64,000 nucleotides of DNA from Solwaraspora sp. WMMA2056 (GTDB lineage: Bacteria > Actinomycetota > Actinomycetes > Mycobacteriales > Micromonosporaceae). Position 1 is the first letter of the stretch. Each line of letters opens with the position of its first letter. Location: positions 2,790,001 through 2,854,000 of the forward strand of contig NZ_CP128360.1 in assembly GCF_030345095.1 (NCBI RefSeq). The letters run 5' to 3'. Below the pieces are notes generated by a model. It was not told where the DNA came from, ran no database searches, and saw only the letters and a list, made by a program, of their open reading frames with translations. A program made the position numbers and the translations under genes. Positions 52,884 to 61,262 of the stretch are shown here, one piece after another.

Positions 52884-53657
52884 GTGAGTGAGCTCAGCGT
52901 CGAGATCCGGCGACTTCGAATCGCCGGTGGGATGAATCAGAGTCAGCTTGGCGCCGCGCTGCGGGTGTCCAAGTCGCTCGTCGCGGGATTCGAGTCGGGG
53001 CGGCACATCCCGCAGGCGGACACCGCCACCAACCTGGATCGGGTGTTCGGCACCGATGACAAGTTCCAGAAGTTGTCGACGGAGGCGCGGCAGGACCGGT
53101 ACCCGTGGATGCGTCCGTGGGTCGAGCACGAGCGTCGGGCGCTGCTGTTACGCACCTACCAGCCGCTCGTCATCCCCGGACTGCTTCAGACCGAGGGCTA
53201 CATGCGGGCGTTGTTGGCGACCTCCACGATGAACGACGGGCGGATCGACGACCTGGTGCGCACCCGGCTGGAGCGACAGGCCGCGACGCTCGGCCGGGAC
53301 AACCCGGTGGTGGTCTCGGCCATCATCAATGAGTTCGCGCTCAGCCGAGGTCCTCGCGAGGTGATGAAGAATCAACTGGGCCACCTGGTGGACCTCGGCC
53401 ACCGGCCGTCGGTCAAAGTCCGGGTGCTGCCGGACGACGCCGGGCTGCACCTCGGTCTCGGTGGCGCGTTCGTGATCGCCAACCTGCCGGACGGTCGGCG
53501 CTGCGGCTACCTCGACAACCAGTTGAAGGGCGCCGTGGTGTCCAGCCATGGCGAAGTGGCCGAGCTGGAACTAGCCTGGGAATCCGTGGACGGACTCGCG
53601 CTGCCGGTGGTGCAGTCCCAGGATCTGATGCTGAGGATGATCGATGAGCGCAAGTGA
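52884..53657 (+). CDS. XRE-family regulator with DUF5753
   Basis: 257 residues. An N-terminal XRE helix-turn-helix (LRIAGGMNQSQLGAALRVSK, about residues 10-30) is followed by the DUF5753 (Scr1-type) domain, with YQPLVIPGLLQTEGYMRALL and VRVLPDDAGLHLGLGGAFVI. GTG at 52884 is preferred. The gene overlaps a DUF397 gene by 14 bases, the common actinobacterial pair in which the small protein counteracts or partners the regulator. Codon GC is slightly lower than in the island. Confidence 0.9.
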   Translation: MSELSVEIRRLRIAGGMNQSQLGAALRVSKSLVAGFESGRHIPQADTATNLDRVFGTDDKFQKLSTEARQDRYPWMRPWVEHERRALLLRTYQPLVIPGLLQTEGYMRALLATSTMNDGRIDDLVRTRLERQAATLGRDNPVVVSAIINEFALSRGPREVMKNQLGHLVDLGHRPSVKVRVLPDDAGLHLGLGGAFVIANLPDGRRCGYLDNQLKGAVVSSHGEVAELELAWESVDGLALPVVQSQDLMLRMIDERK

Positions 53658-53844
53658 ACCGCGCTGGCGGAAGTCCAGCCGATCGGCCAACGGCGGCGAC
53701 AGCTGCGTCGAGGTCGCCGACAACCTTCCCGATCGAATCCTGGTCCGCGACACCAAGGACCGCGACGGCGGTACGTTGACCTTCGGCCCGGCCGCCTGGT
53801 CGGCGTTCGTCGAGTCGACCAAGGACGCCAACCCCACCGCCTGA
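53644..53844 (+). CDS. DUF397 protein
   Basis: 66-residue DUF397 protein (RWRKSSRSANGGDSCVEVAD; RDTKDRDGGTLTFGPAAW). Partner of the XRE/DUF5753 regulator directly upstream, in overlapping arrangement. The 208 bases after it (53845-54052) show no gene. Confidence 0.9.
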   Translation: MSASEPRWRKSSRSANGGDSCVEVADNLPDRILVRDTKDRDGGTLTFGPAAWSAFVESTKDANPTA

Positions 53845-54070
53845 CCCGCTTCCGTAGCGCTCCCCGGAACCCCGGCCACCCGTACCAGGTGACCGGGGTT
53901 CCTTCGACGCGCTCTGGCGCATCCCAGCTGGATACCCACCTGGAAGCGCGAATCGACTACAGGTCCGCGGGGCGCTCAGTCGCTCCGGCCGGTCCTGGGA
54001 CGTTCGGACCATCGACGGATGTGCCGGGTGGGGAGGTGTCTCCTTTGGATCCGTGGTTAGATCCCTGACC

Positions 54071-54763
54071 ATGGCGGGAATCTGGCGTTGGATCGTCGGC
54101 TTCGTGGGACTACTCCTGCTCGCTGCGGGGGTGTGGCAGACCGCGTGGGTACCGGACGGTGGCGGTGGTGTTGTCGCCGTCGTTGCGGCGGGCGCGTTGC
54201 TGGCTGTCAGCCCACTCGTGGTCGACCGGGTGACGGGGTTGGCGATCGGGCTGGAGGGCGTGAGTGTCGGGCTCGTTTCGGACATCGAGCATATTGCTCC
54301 CCAATCGGCAGGGATCCTGAGGCAGACGGAGTTGGTCGGTCTCGCGGAGTCCTACGCGCTGGTGTACGAGGAACTGCGTGGCGCTGAGCACTATGCGGCT
54401 AGGGTCGCGTTGCAGGATCTGCTCGTGAAGCACGCGGCGTCTCTGGCGTTGCGTCGAAAGTTCGACCCGGCTGAGGTCCGGCGACTGTTCGCGGAAGGGG
54501 CTCCAGCAGTCCGGGTTCTCGCGCTCGGGTTGATGAAAGGTGACTCGGCGTTGGCTGATGTGGACACTATCCGCGCGGCTATCACGGAGTCTCGAACGGG
54601 CAATGAGCAGTATCAGGGCCTGCGGCTCGCTGAGTCGCAGTGGCGCGGATTGAGTGCGTCCGACAAGTCCTTGATCTTGGCATCCATCGACGCCGCCCGG
54701 ATCGAAGCGGGCAGCGACCGAGCATCCATCGCTGATCGGCTACGGTCGCGTTCGAGCGCGTGA
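54071..54763 (+). CDS. hypothetical membrane-anchored protein
   Basis: 230 residues from ATG at 54071; GTG at 54053 would add six. Two hydrophobic helices (IWRWIVGFVGLLLLAAGVW and VVAVVAAGALLAVSPLVV) precede a soluble helical C-terminal region of about 150 residues rich in Ala, Arg and Glu. No family recognised. Its codon use has more A/T third positions than the island genes, so recent transfer is possible. Confidence 0.65.
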   Translation: MAGIWRWIVGFVGLLLLAAGVWQTAWVPDGGGGVVAVVAAGALLAVSPLVVDRVTGLAIGLEGVSVGLVSDIEHIAPQSAGILRQTELVGLAESYALVYEELRGAEHYAARVALQDLLVKHAASLALRRKFDPAEVRRLFAEGAPAVRVLALGLMKGDSALADVDTIRAAITESRTGNEQYQGLRLAESQWRGLSASDKSLILASIDAARIEAGSDRASIADRLRSRSSA

Positions 54764-54815
54764 CGGTAGCGCGACGCCGCGCCATCGCGACGATCGATCA
54801 GCGGCCGACGCTGTG

Positions 54816-55595
54816 CTAGAGGGTCGTCCGGTGGGTGGCGAGCCAGCCGACGGCGAAGTCGACCAACGGGCGCTGGCGCATCAGCCGGCATTCGGCTTCG
54901 CGGACCTGTCCGATCGATACGCCGCCGGTGGCCTCGAAAGCGGCACCCACCTGGTCGAAGTCGCCTTCGTCGATGTCGACGTCCTGCCAGTGGGTCCAGG
55001 CGCGACCGGTGGGGGTGCGTACGGCCGAGCCTTCCTGCTTGCGCGGCGGGTCCGGCAGCCGGTATTCGGCCAGGTGCAGCGAGGTGTTGCTGTGATGCCC
55101 GACGCCCAGCAGCAGGACATCGCCGTCGAGTCGGTAGACGGCGCCGACGGGGGAGTGTTCGCCCAGCATCTCGTCGAGTCGGTGCCCGCCCACCACGGCG
55201 TCGGCGAGTGGGCCGACGGCCGCGAACGACACCTGCGGGTGGTCGCTGCGTCGCGCGCCCGGCCAGGTACGGGTGGTCTCCGCGATGGCGCCCATCCAGC
55301 GGCTCGGCGTCACCGCCGGATCGAATCCGGGCGTGTGGGTGCGGATCACCGGCCACCACGACTGCGGTACGGGCGGGTTCCGCCAGCAGGCGGGGTCGGT
55401 GTTGTCCGGCGTGTGGGTCGGCACCACCAGGGTGCCGTCCGGACCCAGCGCGTCGAGCAGCGCCTGGACCACCGCGACCGGGCCGCCGCAGACCCAGCCG
55501 AGCGCCTTGAGTGACGAGTGCACGAGCAGCACCGATCCGCGCCGTACCCCGAGTGCGGCCAGGTCGTCGGCGAGCGCGGCGCGCGTGTGCGGCAT
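54816..55595 (-). CDS. AAC(3)-family aminoglycoside N-acetyltransferase-like
   Basis: 259-residue antibiotic acetyltransferase of the AAC(3)/FrbF type: VLLVHSSLKALGWVCGG, SWWPVIRTHTPGFDP, RSDHPQVSFAAVGPLA and LLLGVGHHSNTSLHLAEYR carry the acetyl-CoA and active-site regions. It transfers acetyl from acetyl-CoA to an amine, often the 3-amine of aminoglycosides. ATG at 55595 is chosen by family alignment. It lies 26 bases after the MarR gene on the same strand, so drug-responsive control is plausible. Confidence 0.88.
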   Translation of the reverse strand: MPHTRAALADDLAALGVRRGSVLLVHSSLKALGWVCGGPVAVVQALLDALGPDGTLVVPTHTPDNTDPACWRNPPVPQSWWPVIRTHTPGFDPAVTPSRWMGAIAETTRTWPGARRSDHPQVSFAAVGPLADAVVGGHRLDEMLGEHSPVGAVYRLDGDVLLLGVGHHSNTSLHLAEYRLPDPPRKQEGSAVRTPTGRAWTHWQDVDIDEGDFDQVGAAFEATGGVSIGQVREAECRLMRQRPLVDFAVGWLATHRTTL

Positions 55596-55621
55596 GGCGG
55601 TGTCGATCGGCTGACCGTACC

Positions 55622-56026
55622 TCAGTCGGTTTCGGTGGCGAGGGTGCGCCAGGCCGCTTCGATCTGCGCGATGCCGGTCCGGCCCTTGTCGGTCAGCACG
55701 ATCCGGGTGAGGCGCCGGTCGCCTGGCACGGATTGTCGGACGAACCAGCCGCCGGGTTCGAGACGGCTGAGGCTGCGGGTCACCGTCGGTTGCTCCACGC
55801 CGAGTCGGGCGGCGACCTCGGAGACCGTCAGGCCGCCGGGCTCCTGCCCGATGATCCACAGTAGGACGTCCTGCCCCGGGTGCAGGGCGAGCCCGGCCAG
55901 TACGTCGGCCTGCGCGCTGCGGTACAGCTTGGCCACCGCTGACCCACCCGTACGGGACGTGCCGCCGGCCGGCCGGCCGCGCCGGCCGGCCGGCCGCGCC
56001 CGCCGGCCCGCCGGACAGCGGGTCAT
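55622..56026 (-). CDS. MarR-family transcriptional regulator
   Basis: Winged-helix MarR protein: LTVSEVAARLGVEQPTVTRS and the wing SVPGDRRLTRIVLTDKG. The first 30 codons are a GC-rich GGCCGGCC-type tract (about 55967-56010) encoding Arg/Gly/Pro, unlike the family. The true start may be the GTG at 55936 (104 residues) or a damaged N terminus. A small dyad CGACC/GGTCG lies at 56027-56043. Co-directional with the acetyltransferase. Confidence 0.72.
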   Translation of the reverse strand: MTRCPAGRRARPAGRRGRPAGGTSRTGGSAVAKLYRSAQADVLAGLALHPGQDVLLWIIGQEPGGLTVSEVAARLGVEQPTVTRSLSRLEPGGWFVRQSVPGDRRLTRIVLTDKGRTGIAQIEAAWRTLATETD

Positions 56027-56080
56027 CGACCATCTGCTGGTCGGTCGAGCTGATCCAGCCGACCGGTCTCCAGGTGCGAG

Positions 56081-56377
56081 ATGTCGCCGTCGGAGTCGAG
56101 CGCGGCCGTCGCCCTCGACCGGGTCGGGGGTCTACCGGGCTGGCGGCCGCTGTGGCTGGTCGTCGGCGCGGTGCTGGTCCCGGCCGCGATGATCGTCACC
56201 TTCGTCGGCTGGTCGCACGGCGTGGTCGACTATCGGACGGCGGCGCTGATCAGCCTGGCCTGCGCCGTCGTCGGAGTGATCGTGGCCGGCCGGCAGGGTG
56301 CCTGCTGGGCCGAATCCGCTCTACGGTCCGCCGGGCAGCCGGGGTCCCGCCCGGCACCACGGCCAGGCGTCGACTGA
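56081..56377 (+). CDS. small two-helix membrane protein
   Basis: 98 residues with two hydrophobic helices (PLWLVVGAVLVPAAMIVTFVG and AALISLACAVVGVIVAG). It is divergent from the MarR gene. No family recognised; the ribosome site is weak. Confidence 0.55.
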   Translation: MSPSESSAAVALDRVGGLPGWRPLWLVVGAVLVPAAMIVTFVGWSHGVVDYRTAALISLACAVVGVIVAGRQGACWAESALRSAGQPGSRPAPRPGVD

Positions 56378-56408
56378 CCGGCGGCGGCTCAGGTACCTCG
56401 GGCGTGCG

Positions 56409-56654
56409 TCACGCCGCTTCCGGATCCAGGCTCGACACGTCCAGCCCGGCGGCGCGCAGCGCCGACGTCCGGTCGTCGCGGGTCGACTCCTCGCGGGCGA
56501 GCAGGTTGGCGTACTCGGCGATGCCGGCCGCGTCCGGCACCGTGCCCATCTGGTCCAGGAAGCGGGCGGTCTGGGTGGTGGCGTCGGCGTGGGCCCGCGC
56601 TGCCCGTACCGCCTGCGCGAGCGCGGCGTCACCAGCCCTGTCGTCGTCAGCCAC
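56409..56654 (-). CDS. small hypothetical protein
   Basis: 81 residues, mainly helical (AVRAARAHADATTQTARFLD; AEYANLLAREESTRDDR). GTG at 56654 is chosen because GGGGGAT lies just upstream; earlier starts give improbable Arg-rich sequence. Function unknown. Confidence 0.55.
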   Translation of the reverse strand: MADDDRAGDAALAQAVRAARAHADATTQTARFLDQMGTVPDAAGIAEYANLLAREESTRDDRTSALRAAGLDVSSLDPEAA

Positions 56655-56844
56655 GTGATCCCCCGGTACGTCGTCCGCAGCCCACGGTCGATGCCACCGT
56701 CGGCCGATTCTGGCTCTACCCGCTCGCGGGCAGAACATGCGCGTCGGCCGGGAAAGGTGCCGGGTCCGCCGGGAAGCGCCGCCCACGACACCTCCCGGCG
56801 CACGCCGCGTACCGATCGAATGGGCGATGTCCGGTGCGTCGGCC

Positions 56845-57645
56845 TCAGCGGAGGTCGGCGAACTGGCCGGGCCGGCGGCCCGGTCCGGCCGGACCCCGGT
56901 ACGCCTGGGCGATGTCCAGCCACTGGTCGGCCTGCGTGCCTTCGGCGGTCAATGCCAGGTCGGCCCGGTGCCGGCGGCGGGTGACCAGCAGGCAGAAGTC
57001 CTCGGCCGGCCCGGTGATTCGCTGCGCCGAGTCCGCCGGTCCGTACTCCCAGACCGTGCCGGACGGGGCGGTCAGTTCGAACCGGAACTCGACGTCCGGC
57101 GTCGGCATCTCCCGCGCCAGGTAGCCGAAGTCCCAGGTGCGTACGGCGAAGCCGACGAGGAAGCCGATCCGGTCGGTACGCGTCAGCCGGACGCCGAGCG
57201 CGTCGGCGATGTCCTGGCCGTGCCCGAACAGTTCCATCATCCCGGCGGCGGCGAGCACCGCCGGCGGTAGCGGCCGGACCAGCCAGGGCACCACCTGGCC
57301 GGCCGGGACGGCGGCCAGCGCCTTCTCCGCTGCGGCGCGTTCTGCACGCCACCTGCTGAGCAGCACCAGCGGTGGGTCCGCGAGGTACTCCGCGAGCGCC
57401 CGGTCCACGTTGGCGTTGAAGTCGGGGCTCAACCTGGCGGCCATCGCGGTGAAGCCCGCCGGGTCGGCGGCAGCCAGCGCAGCCATCCGGAAGGTCGCCG
57501 CCAGATGGGCGATCTGGTGGCCGATCGTCCAGCCGGGCGACGGGGTCTCGAGCTTCCACTTCGCCGGGTCGAGCCCACTGACCAGTTCGTCGACGAGGGC
57601 ACCTTCGGCGGACAGCGCTGAGATCACATCCGATTTCTGGGACAT
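56845..57645 (-). CDS. DinB-like / mycothiol maleylpyruvate isomerase-related protein (TIGR03084 type)
   Basis: 266 residues. The N-terminal four-helix DinB/MDMPI-like domain has the metal-ligand histidines in GWTIGHQIAHLAA (about residues 38-50) and FGHGQDIADALG (about 140). A C-terminal beta-rich domain follows. The family is typical of mycothiol-producing actinobacteria and may catalyse thiol-dependent isomerisation. ATG at 57645. The 250 bases upstream to 57895 contain the promoter region of the next operon and no gene. Confidence 0.85.
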   Translation of the reverse strand: MSQKSDVISALSAEGALVDELVSGLDPAKWKLETPSPGWTIGHQIAHLAATFRMAALAAADPAGFTAMAARLSPDFNANVDRALAEYLADPPLVLLSRWRAERAAAEKALAAVPAGQVVPWLVRPLPPAVLAAAGMMELFGHGQDIADALGVRLTRTDRIGFLVGFAVRTWDFGYLAREMPTPDVEFRFELTAPSGTVWEYGPADSAQRITGPAEDFCLLVTRRRHRADLALTAEGTQADQWLDIAQAYRGPAGPGRRPGQFADLR

Positions 57646-57895
57646 GGCGTTTCCCTTCCGGTGATCTGGAGTCAGCGGTCAGCCTAGGTATCCGGGACGG
57701 ATTCGTGCGTCTCGCACGTTGCCGACCTGCCGCAGAACCGGTCGTGGGCGTCAAGCAACCGTGAAGATGATGGTGGAGATCGGCGGCCTCAGCATTGGAC
57801 AGTAACGGCCCATATTCGACGGTCGGTCGCGTCGTCGAGGGTCGGGATCCGATTTACGCTGCCGCTCGTGCCCAGTTTCAGCAGGAGGATCTCCC

Positions 57896-58459
57896 GTGAA
57901 TTCAGCTCCCGCCGACGACGTGATGGGTATGACGCTTGAGGCATACGCCGACACGATTCTGCCCGGTGAGAAACGGTCGCCCGACGATCACGCGGTGGCC
58001 GGCGCCGCACCCGGTGGCAGTGCCGCCACCGCCGGCGCCCTGGCGGTGCTGCAAAGCCCGGAGGGCGGGATGGAACCTGCCCTCGCGACGCTCGCCGAGC
58101 AGCTCAACGAGCATGCCGACCGGTTCGCCGCCGAGCGTGGTCTGGCACTCGAGCCGTCGCTTCCGCCGTTCGTCGCCCTTGCCCACCCCGAGCGGGTCGC
58201 ACTGGTTCAGGAACTCACCGACCCCGGGCACAGCGAGCGGGAACTGTGGGTCAGTCTCGCGATGTTCAGCACGATCGCCTTCGACTCCGGATCCCACCTG
58301 CACACCGTCGACGCGATCGCGGCGGGCCATCCCGGGCTGGCCACGCTCGGTTACTTCCCACCGGACGCCGACGGGCTCTGGCGGTTCCCCGCCTACTCGT
58401 ACGGCCGGCCACTGGCCCGTCCGCATCCCGACACGACCCCCTCAGGGAGCCCGGCATGA
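57896..58459 (+). CDS. DUF5987-type small subunit next to a GMC oxidoreductase
   Basis: 187-residue soluble protein (LEAYADTILPGEKRSPDDHA; ending SYGRPLARPHPDT). It resembles the small companion (gluconate-2-dehydrogenase subunit-3-like) that precedes GMC oxidoreductases in actinobacteria. GTG at 57896 follows AGGAGG. Its stop overlaps the next gene by ATGA, which supports a two-protein complex. Confidence 0.82.
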   Translation: MNSAPADDVMGMTLEAYADTILPGEKRSPDDHAVAGAAPGGSAATAGALAVLQSPEGGMEPALATLAEQLNEHADRFAAERGLALEPSLPPFVALAHPERVALVQELTDPGHSERELWVSLAMFSTIAFDSGSHLHTVDAIAAGHPGLATLGYFPPDADGLWRFPAYSYGRPLARPHPDTTPSGSPA

Positions 58460-60108
58460 GCAGCATCGAGAGCACCGACGTCCTGGTGATCGGCAGTGGC
58501 TTCGGTGGTGCCATCACGGCCTACCACCTCGCCGCCGGTGGCGCCCGGGTGACCGTTCTGGAACGCGGCCCCTGGCTGACCGGCACCGACTTCGACCAGG
58601 ATTTCAAGTTCGGGTCGTCGACGACGCGGGCCTTCGACTTCGTCATCGGGGACGGGATGAGCGTGCTCGGCGGCAACTGCGTCGGCGGCGGCAGCGTCGT
58701 CTACTTCGCCGCGATGCCTCGCGCGCCACGGTTCATCTTCGACCGTCGCGGCAGCATCGGGCGGCGGATGTGGCCGGCGGCCATTTCCCGGGACACCCTC
58801 GACCCCTGGTACGACCGGGTCGCCGAAGCCCTGCCGGTCACCCAGCAGCAGTGGCAGAACGTGCCGTACGCGGGCGGACTGTGGGCGGCCGCCTGCGACC
58901 ACGCCGGCCGTACCGCCAATCCGGTGCCGGTCGCGATCGACGAAGCGAAATGCACCAACTGCAACTGGATGATGTCCGGTTGCCGGTTCGACGCCAAGCG
59001 GTCCCTGCTGCTGAACTACCTGCCGGCCGCGGTCGCCCACGGCGCCGAGATCCGCCCGCTGCACGAGGTCCAGCACCTGACCCGCACCGCCGACGGTGGC
59101 TACCGGGTGCACTACAACGTGATGGACGAGGTCGACTACCGGGTGGAGGTGGCGAGCGGGGCGATCGACGCCAAGATCGTCGTGGTGGCGGCCGGGGCCG
59201 GCGCGACCCCGGTGATCCTGCAGCGGTCGGCACCGTACCTGGGGCGGATGCCGGACGCGGTCGGCCGCTACTTCTCGGGCAACGGCGAGCGGCTGAACAC
59301 TGCCGTCGTCGACGACGACCGGGTACGGGAGGTCCTCGGGCTGCAGCGGGCCGACGGCGTCGGCTACCAGGCGTACCAGATCGGCAAGGGGCCGGCGGTG
59401 GCGAGCTGGGACAAGTTGGATCCGGCGCTGCCGGAGTACGAGCGGTACTCGCTGGAGCAGCTGTACTTCCCGCCCGGCTTCGGCACCATCCTGGCCCAGG
59501 TCCCGGACGCCTCCGGCCCGACCTGGTTCGGGGCGGAGAAGAAGGAACTGATCCGCAAGTGGCAGTCCTGGCTGACCATTTTCATCATGAGCGAGGACGA
59601 CAACGAAGGGGTGTTCGGCGAGCCGCCGCCTTCCGGCAACGGGGTCCGGCTGTCCCAGCAGATGCTCGTCCGGGGTCCGTTGCGGTACCGGCCGACGGCG
59701 AATACCCTGCGGGGCTGGGCCGCCGCCGACGCCGACATCCGGGACATTCTCGAACGCGACGGGCTGGCCCGGGTGATGCCGTGGACCAACGACCTGGTCG
59801 GCGCGTACACCGTGCATCCGCTCGCGTCCTGCCGCATCGGTGACGATCCCGCGACCTCGGCTCTCGACGACCGTCACGAGCTGCGGGGACACCCGGGGAT
59901 CTTCGTCACCGACGGATCGGCGGTGCCCGGTGCGTTGACCGTCAATCCGGCGATGACGATCGCCGCGCTCGCCGAGCGGGCGGTGCCGGCGATCGTCGAG
60001 GCGGCGCGGCAACGGGGCCTGTCGGTGACGTACGGTGCACCGGCACCGGGCGGTGAGACCGCAGGCCGGCGGGCCACGCTGCAGCAGACGGGTACCGCGC
60101 ACCGCTGA
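58456..60108 (+). CDS. GMC-family FAD oxidoreductase (cholesterol-oxidase-like)
   Basis: 550 residues. FAD motif VLVIGSGFGGAITAYHLAAGG at the N terminus, a GGNCVGGGSVVYFAAMPRAP loop, and the C-terminal active-site strand VTDGSAVPGALTVNPAMTIA with the conserved Asn. YTVHPLASCRIG has the catalytic His. It oxidises an alcohol, possibly a sterol, using FAD. Middle gene of a three-gene operon. ATG at 58456 overlaps the previous stop. Confidence 0.92.
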   Translation: MSSIESTDVLVIGSGFGGAITAYHLAAGGARVTVLERGPWLTGTDFDQDFKFGSSTTRAFDFVIGDGMSVLGGNCVGGGSVVYFAAMPRAPRFIFDRRGSIGRRMWPAAISRDTLDPWYDRVAEALPVTQQQWQNVPYAGGLWAAACDHAGRTANPVPVAIDEAKCTNCNWMMSGCRFDAKRSLLLNYLPAAVAHGAEIRPLHEVQHLTRTADGGYRVHYNVMDEVDYRVEVASGAIDAKIVVVAAGAGATPVILQRSAPYLGRMPDAVGRYFSGNGERLNTAVVDDDRVREVLGLQRADGVGYQAYQIGKGPAVASWDKLDPALPEYERYSLEQLYFPPGFGTILAQVPDASGPTWFGAEKKELIRKWQSWLTIFIMSEDDNEGVFGEPPPSGNGVRLSQQMLVRGPLRYRPTANTLRGWAAADADIRDILERDGLARVMPWTNDLVGAYTVHPLASCRIGDDPATSALDDRHELRGHPGIFVTDGSAVPGALTVNPAMTIAALAERAVPAIVEAARQRGLSVTYGAPAPGGETAGRRATLQQTGTAHR

Positions 60109-60147
60109 GTCGACGACGACACCGGTCCGGACGAGGAGGGGCGGTAC

Positions 60148-61233
60148 ATGCGCGGGTGGCTCATCCGTACCGGCGTGGAACGGTCGTTGGCCGAGGTGCG
60201 CCACGTGACCCCGGTCGCCCGGGGCGTCGCCGATGGACTGGTCGCCGACACCTACCGGCAGGTGGAGCAGGAGTTCGGCGTACTGGCGCCGCCCCTGGTG
60301 CTGCACTCGCCGAACCCGGCCGTGCTGGCGGCGGTGTGGTCGATGCTCCAGGCCACCCTCGTCCGTCCCGGCGTGGTGCCCCGTGCGGACAAGGAAGCGG
60401 TGGCCGCTGCGGTATCCGTGGGCAACCGCTGTCCGTACTGCGTGGAGGTGCACAGTTCGGTGCTGGGTGGCCTCGGCGGTGGTCGGGCGGCCGAGTTGAT
60501 CGGTCAGGGCCGCATCGACGAGCTGCCGCCGGGGCCGCTACGTCGCGTCGCCCGCTGGGCACGGCAATCGTCGTGCCTGGACGCCGACCCGGCGCCGCCG
60601 CCCTTCGCCGCCGGCGCCGCCGCCGAGCACATCGGGGTGGTGGTGACCTTCCACCTGATCAACCGGATGGTCAACATCTTCCTTCAGGAGTCACCGATGC
60701 CGTCGGGGGCACCGCCGATGGTGCGCCGGGCGCTGCGGCGGGGACTCGGCCGGGTGATGCGGCTGGCCGCCGCACGCCTGCCCGATCAGGGTCGGGCGTT
60801 GCTGCCGGTGGCAACGCATGTGCCCGACGACCTCGCCTGGGCGCAGGGCAACGCCGCTGTCGCGACCGCGTTGGGCCGGGCCGTCGCCGCGATCGAGCAG
60901 GCGGGCCATCGGACGGTGCCGGATCCCGTCCGGGAACTGGTCGTCGAACGAGTGGTGAGCTGGGCCGGCGACCCGCCCGGACTCAGCCGCGACTGGGTCC
61001 GGGCCGCCACCGACGGACTGTCGGCCGGGGACCTGCCGCTGGGCCGGCTCGCGGTGCTCGCCGCGTTCGCCTCCTACCAGGTCGATGACGAGACCGTCGC
61101 CGCCTGCCGTCGGACGGGGGCCGACGACGGGACGCTGATCGGGTTGACCGCGTGGGCGAGTCTGCAGGCGGCGCGGCGGGTCGGTGCCCGGCTGGGCGGC
61201 TCACCGCCGCCCACCCGACCCTTGTCGCCGTGA
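60148..61233 (+). CDS. AhpD/carboxymuconolactone-decarboxylase-like protein
   Basis: 361 residues. An AhpD-like helical domain carries the redox pair in NRCPYCVEVHS (about residue 93). A second, more diverged half (DRALLPV to end) may be a repeat of the fold. ATG at 60148 follows GAGGGGCGG. It is the last gene of the GMC operon and may handle peroxide generated by the oxidase; that role is inferred. Confidence 0.85.
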   Translation: MRGWLIRTGVERSLAEVRHVTPVARGVADGLVADTYRQVEQEFGVLAPPLVLHSPNPAVLAAVWSMLQATLVRPGVVPRADKEAVAAAVSVGNRCPYCVEVHSSVLGGLGGGRAAELIGQGRIDELPPGPLRRVARWARQSSCLDADPAPPPFAAGAAAEHIGVVVTFHLINRMVNIFLQESPMPSGAPPMVRRALRRGLGRVMRLAAARLPDQGRALLPVATHVPDDLAWAQGNAAVATALGRAVAAIEQAGHRTVPDPVRELVVERVVSWAGDPPGLSRDWVRAATDGLSAGDLPLGRLAVLAAFASYQVDDETVAACRRTGADDGTLIGLTAWASLQAARRVGARLGGSPPPTRPLSP

Positions 61234-61250
61234 CCGTAGGTCCTATTGCG

Positions 61251-61262
61251 GGATCAGGAAGC
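61251..61262. repeat. 12-bp target-site duplication, left
   Basis: GGATCAGGAAGC, identical to 62622-62633, directly abuts the left end of the IS element. Confidence 0.8.

Noticed and set aside
52884-54763. Prophage or integrated element around the XRE/DUF397 genes
   Set aside because: No integrase, phage structural gene or attachment repeat seen; the XRE-DUF397 pair is common in actinobacterial chromosomes.
54816-56026. Antibiotic biosynthetic cluster marked by the AAC(3) gene
   Set aside because: No aminoglycoside or other biosynthetic genes nearby; an acetyltransferase plus MarR alone does not support it.
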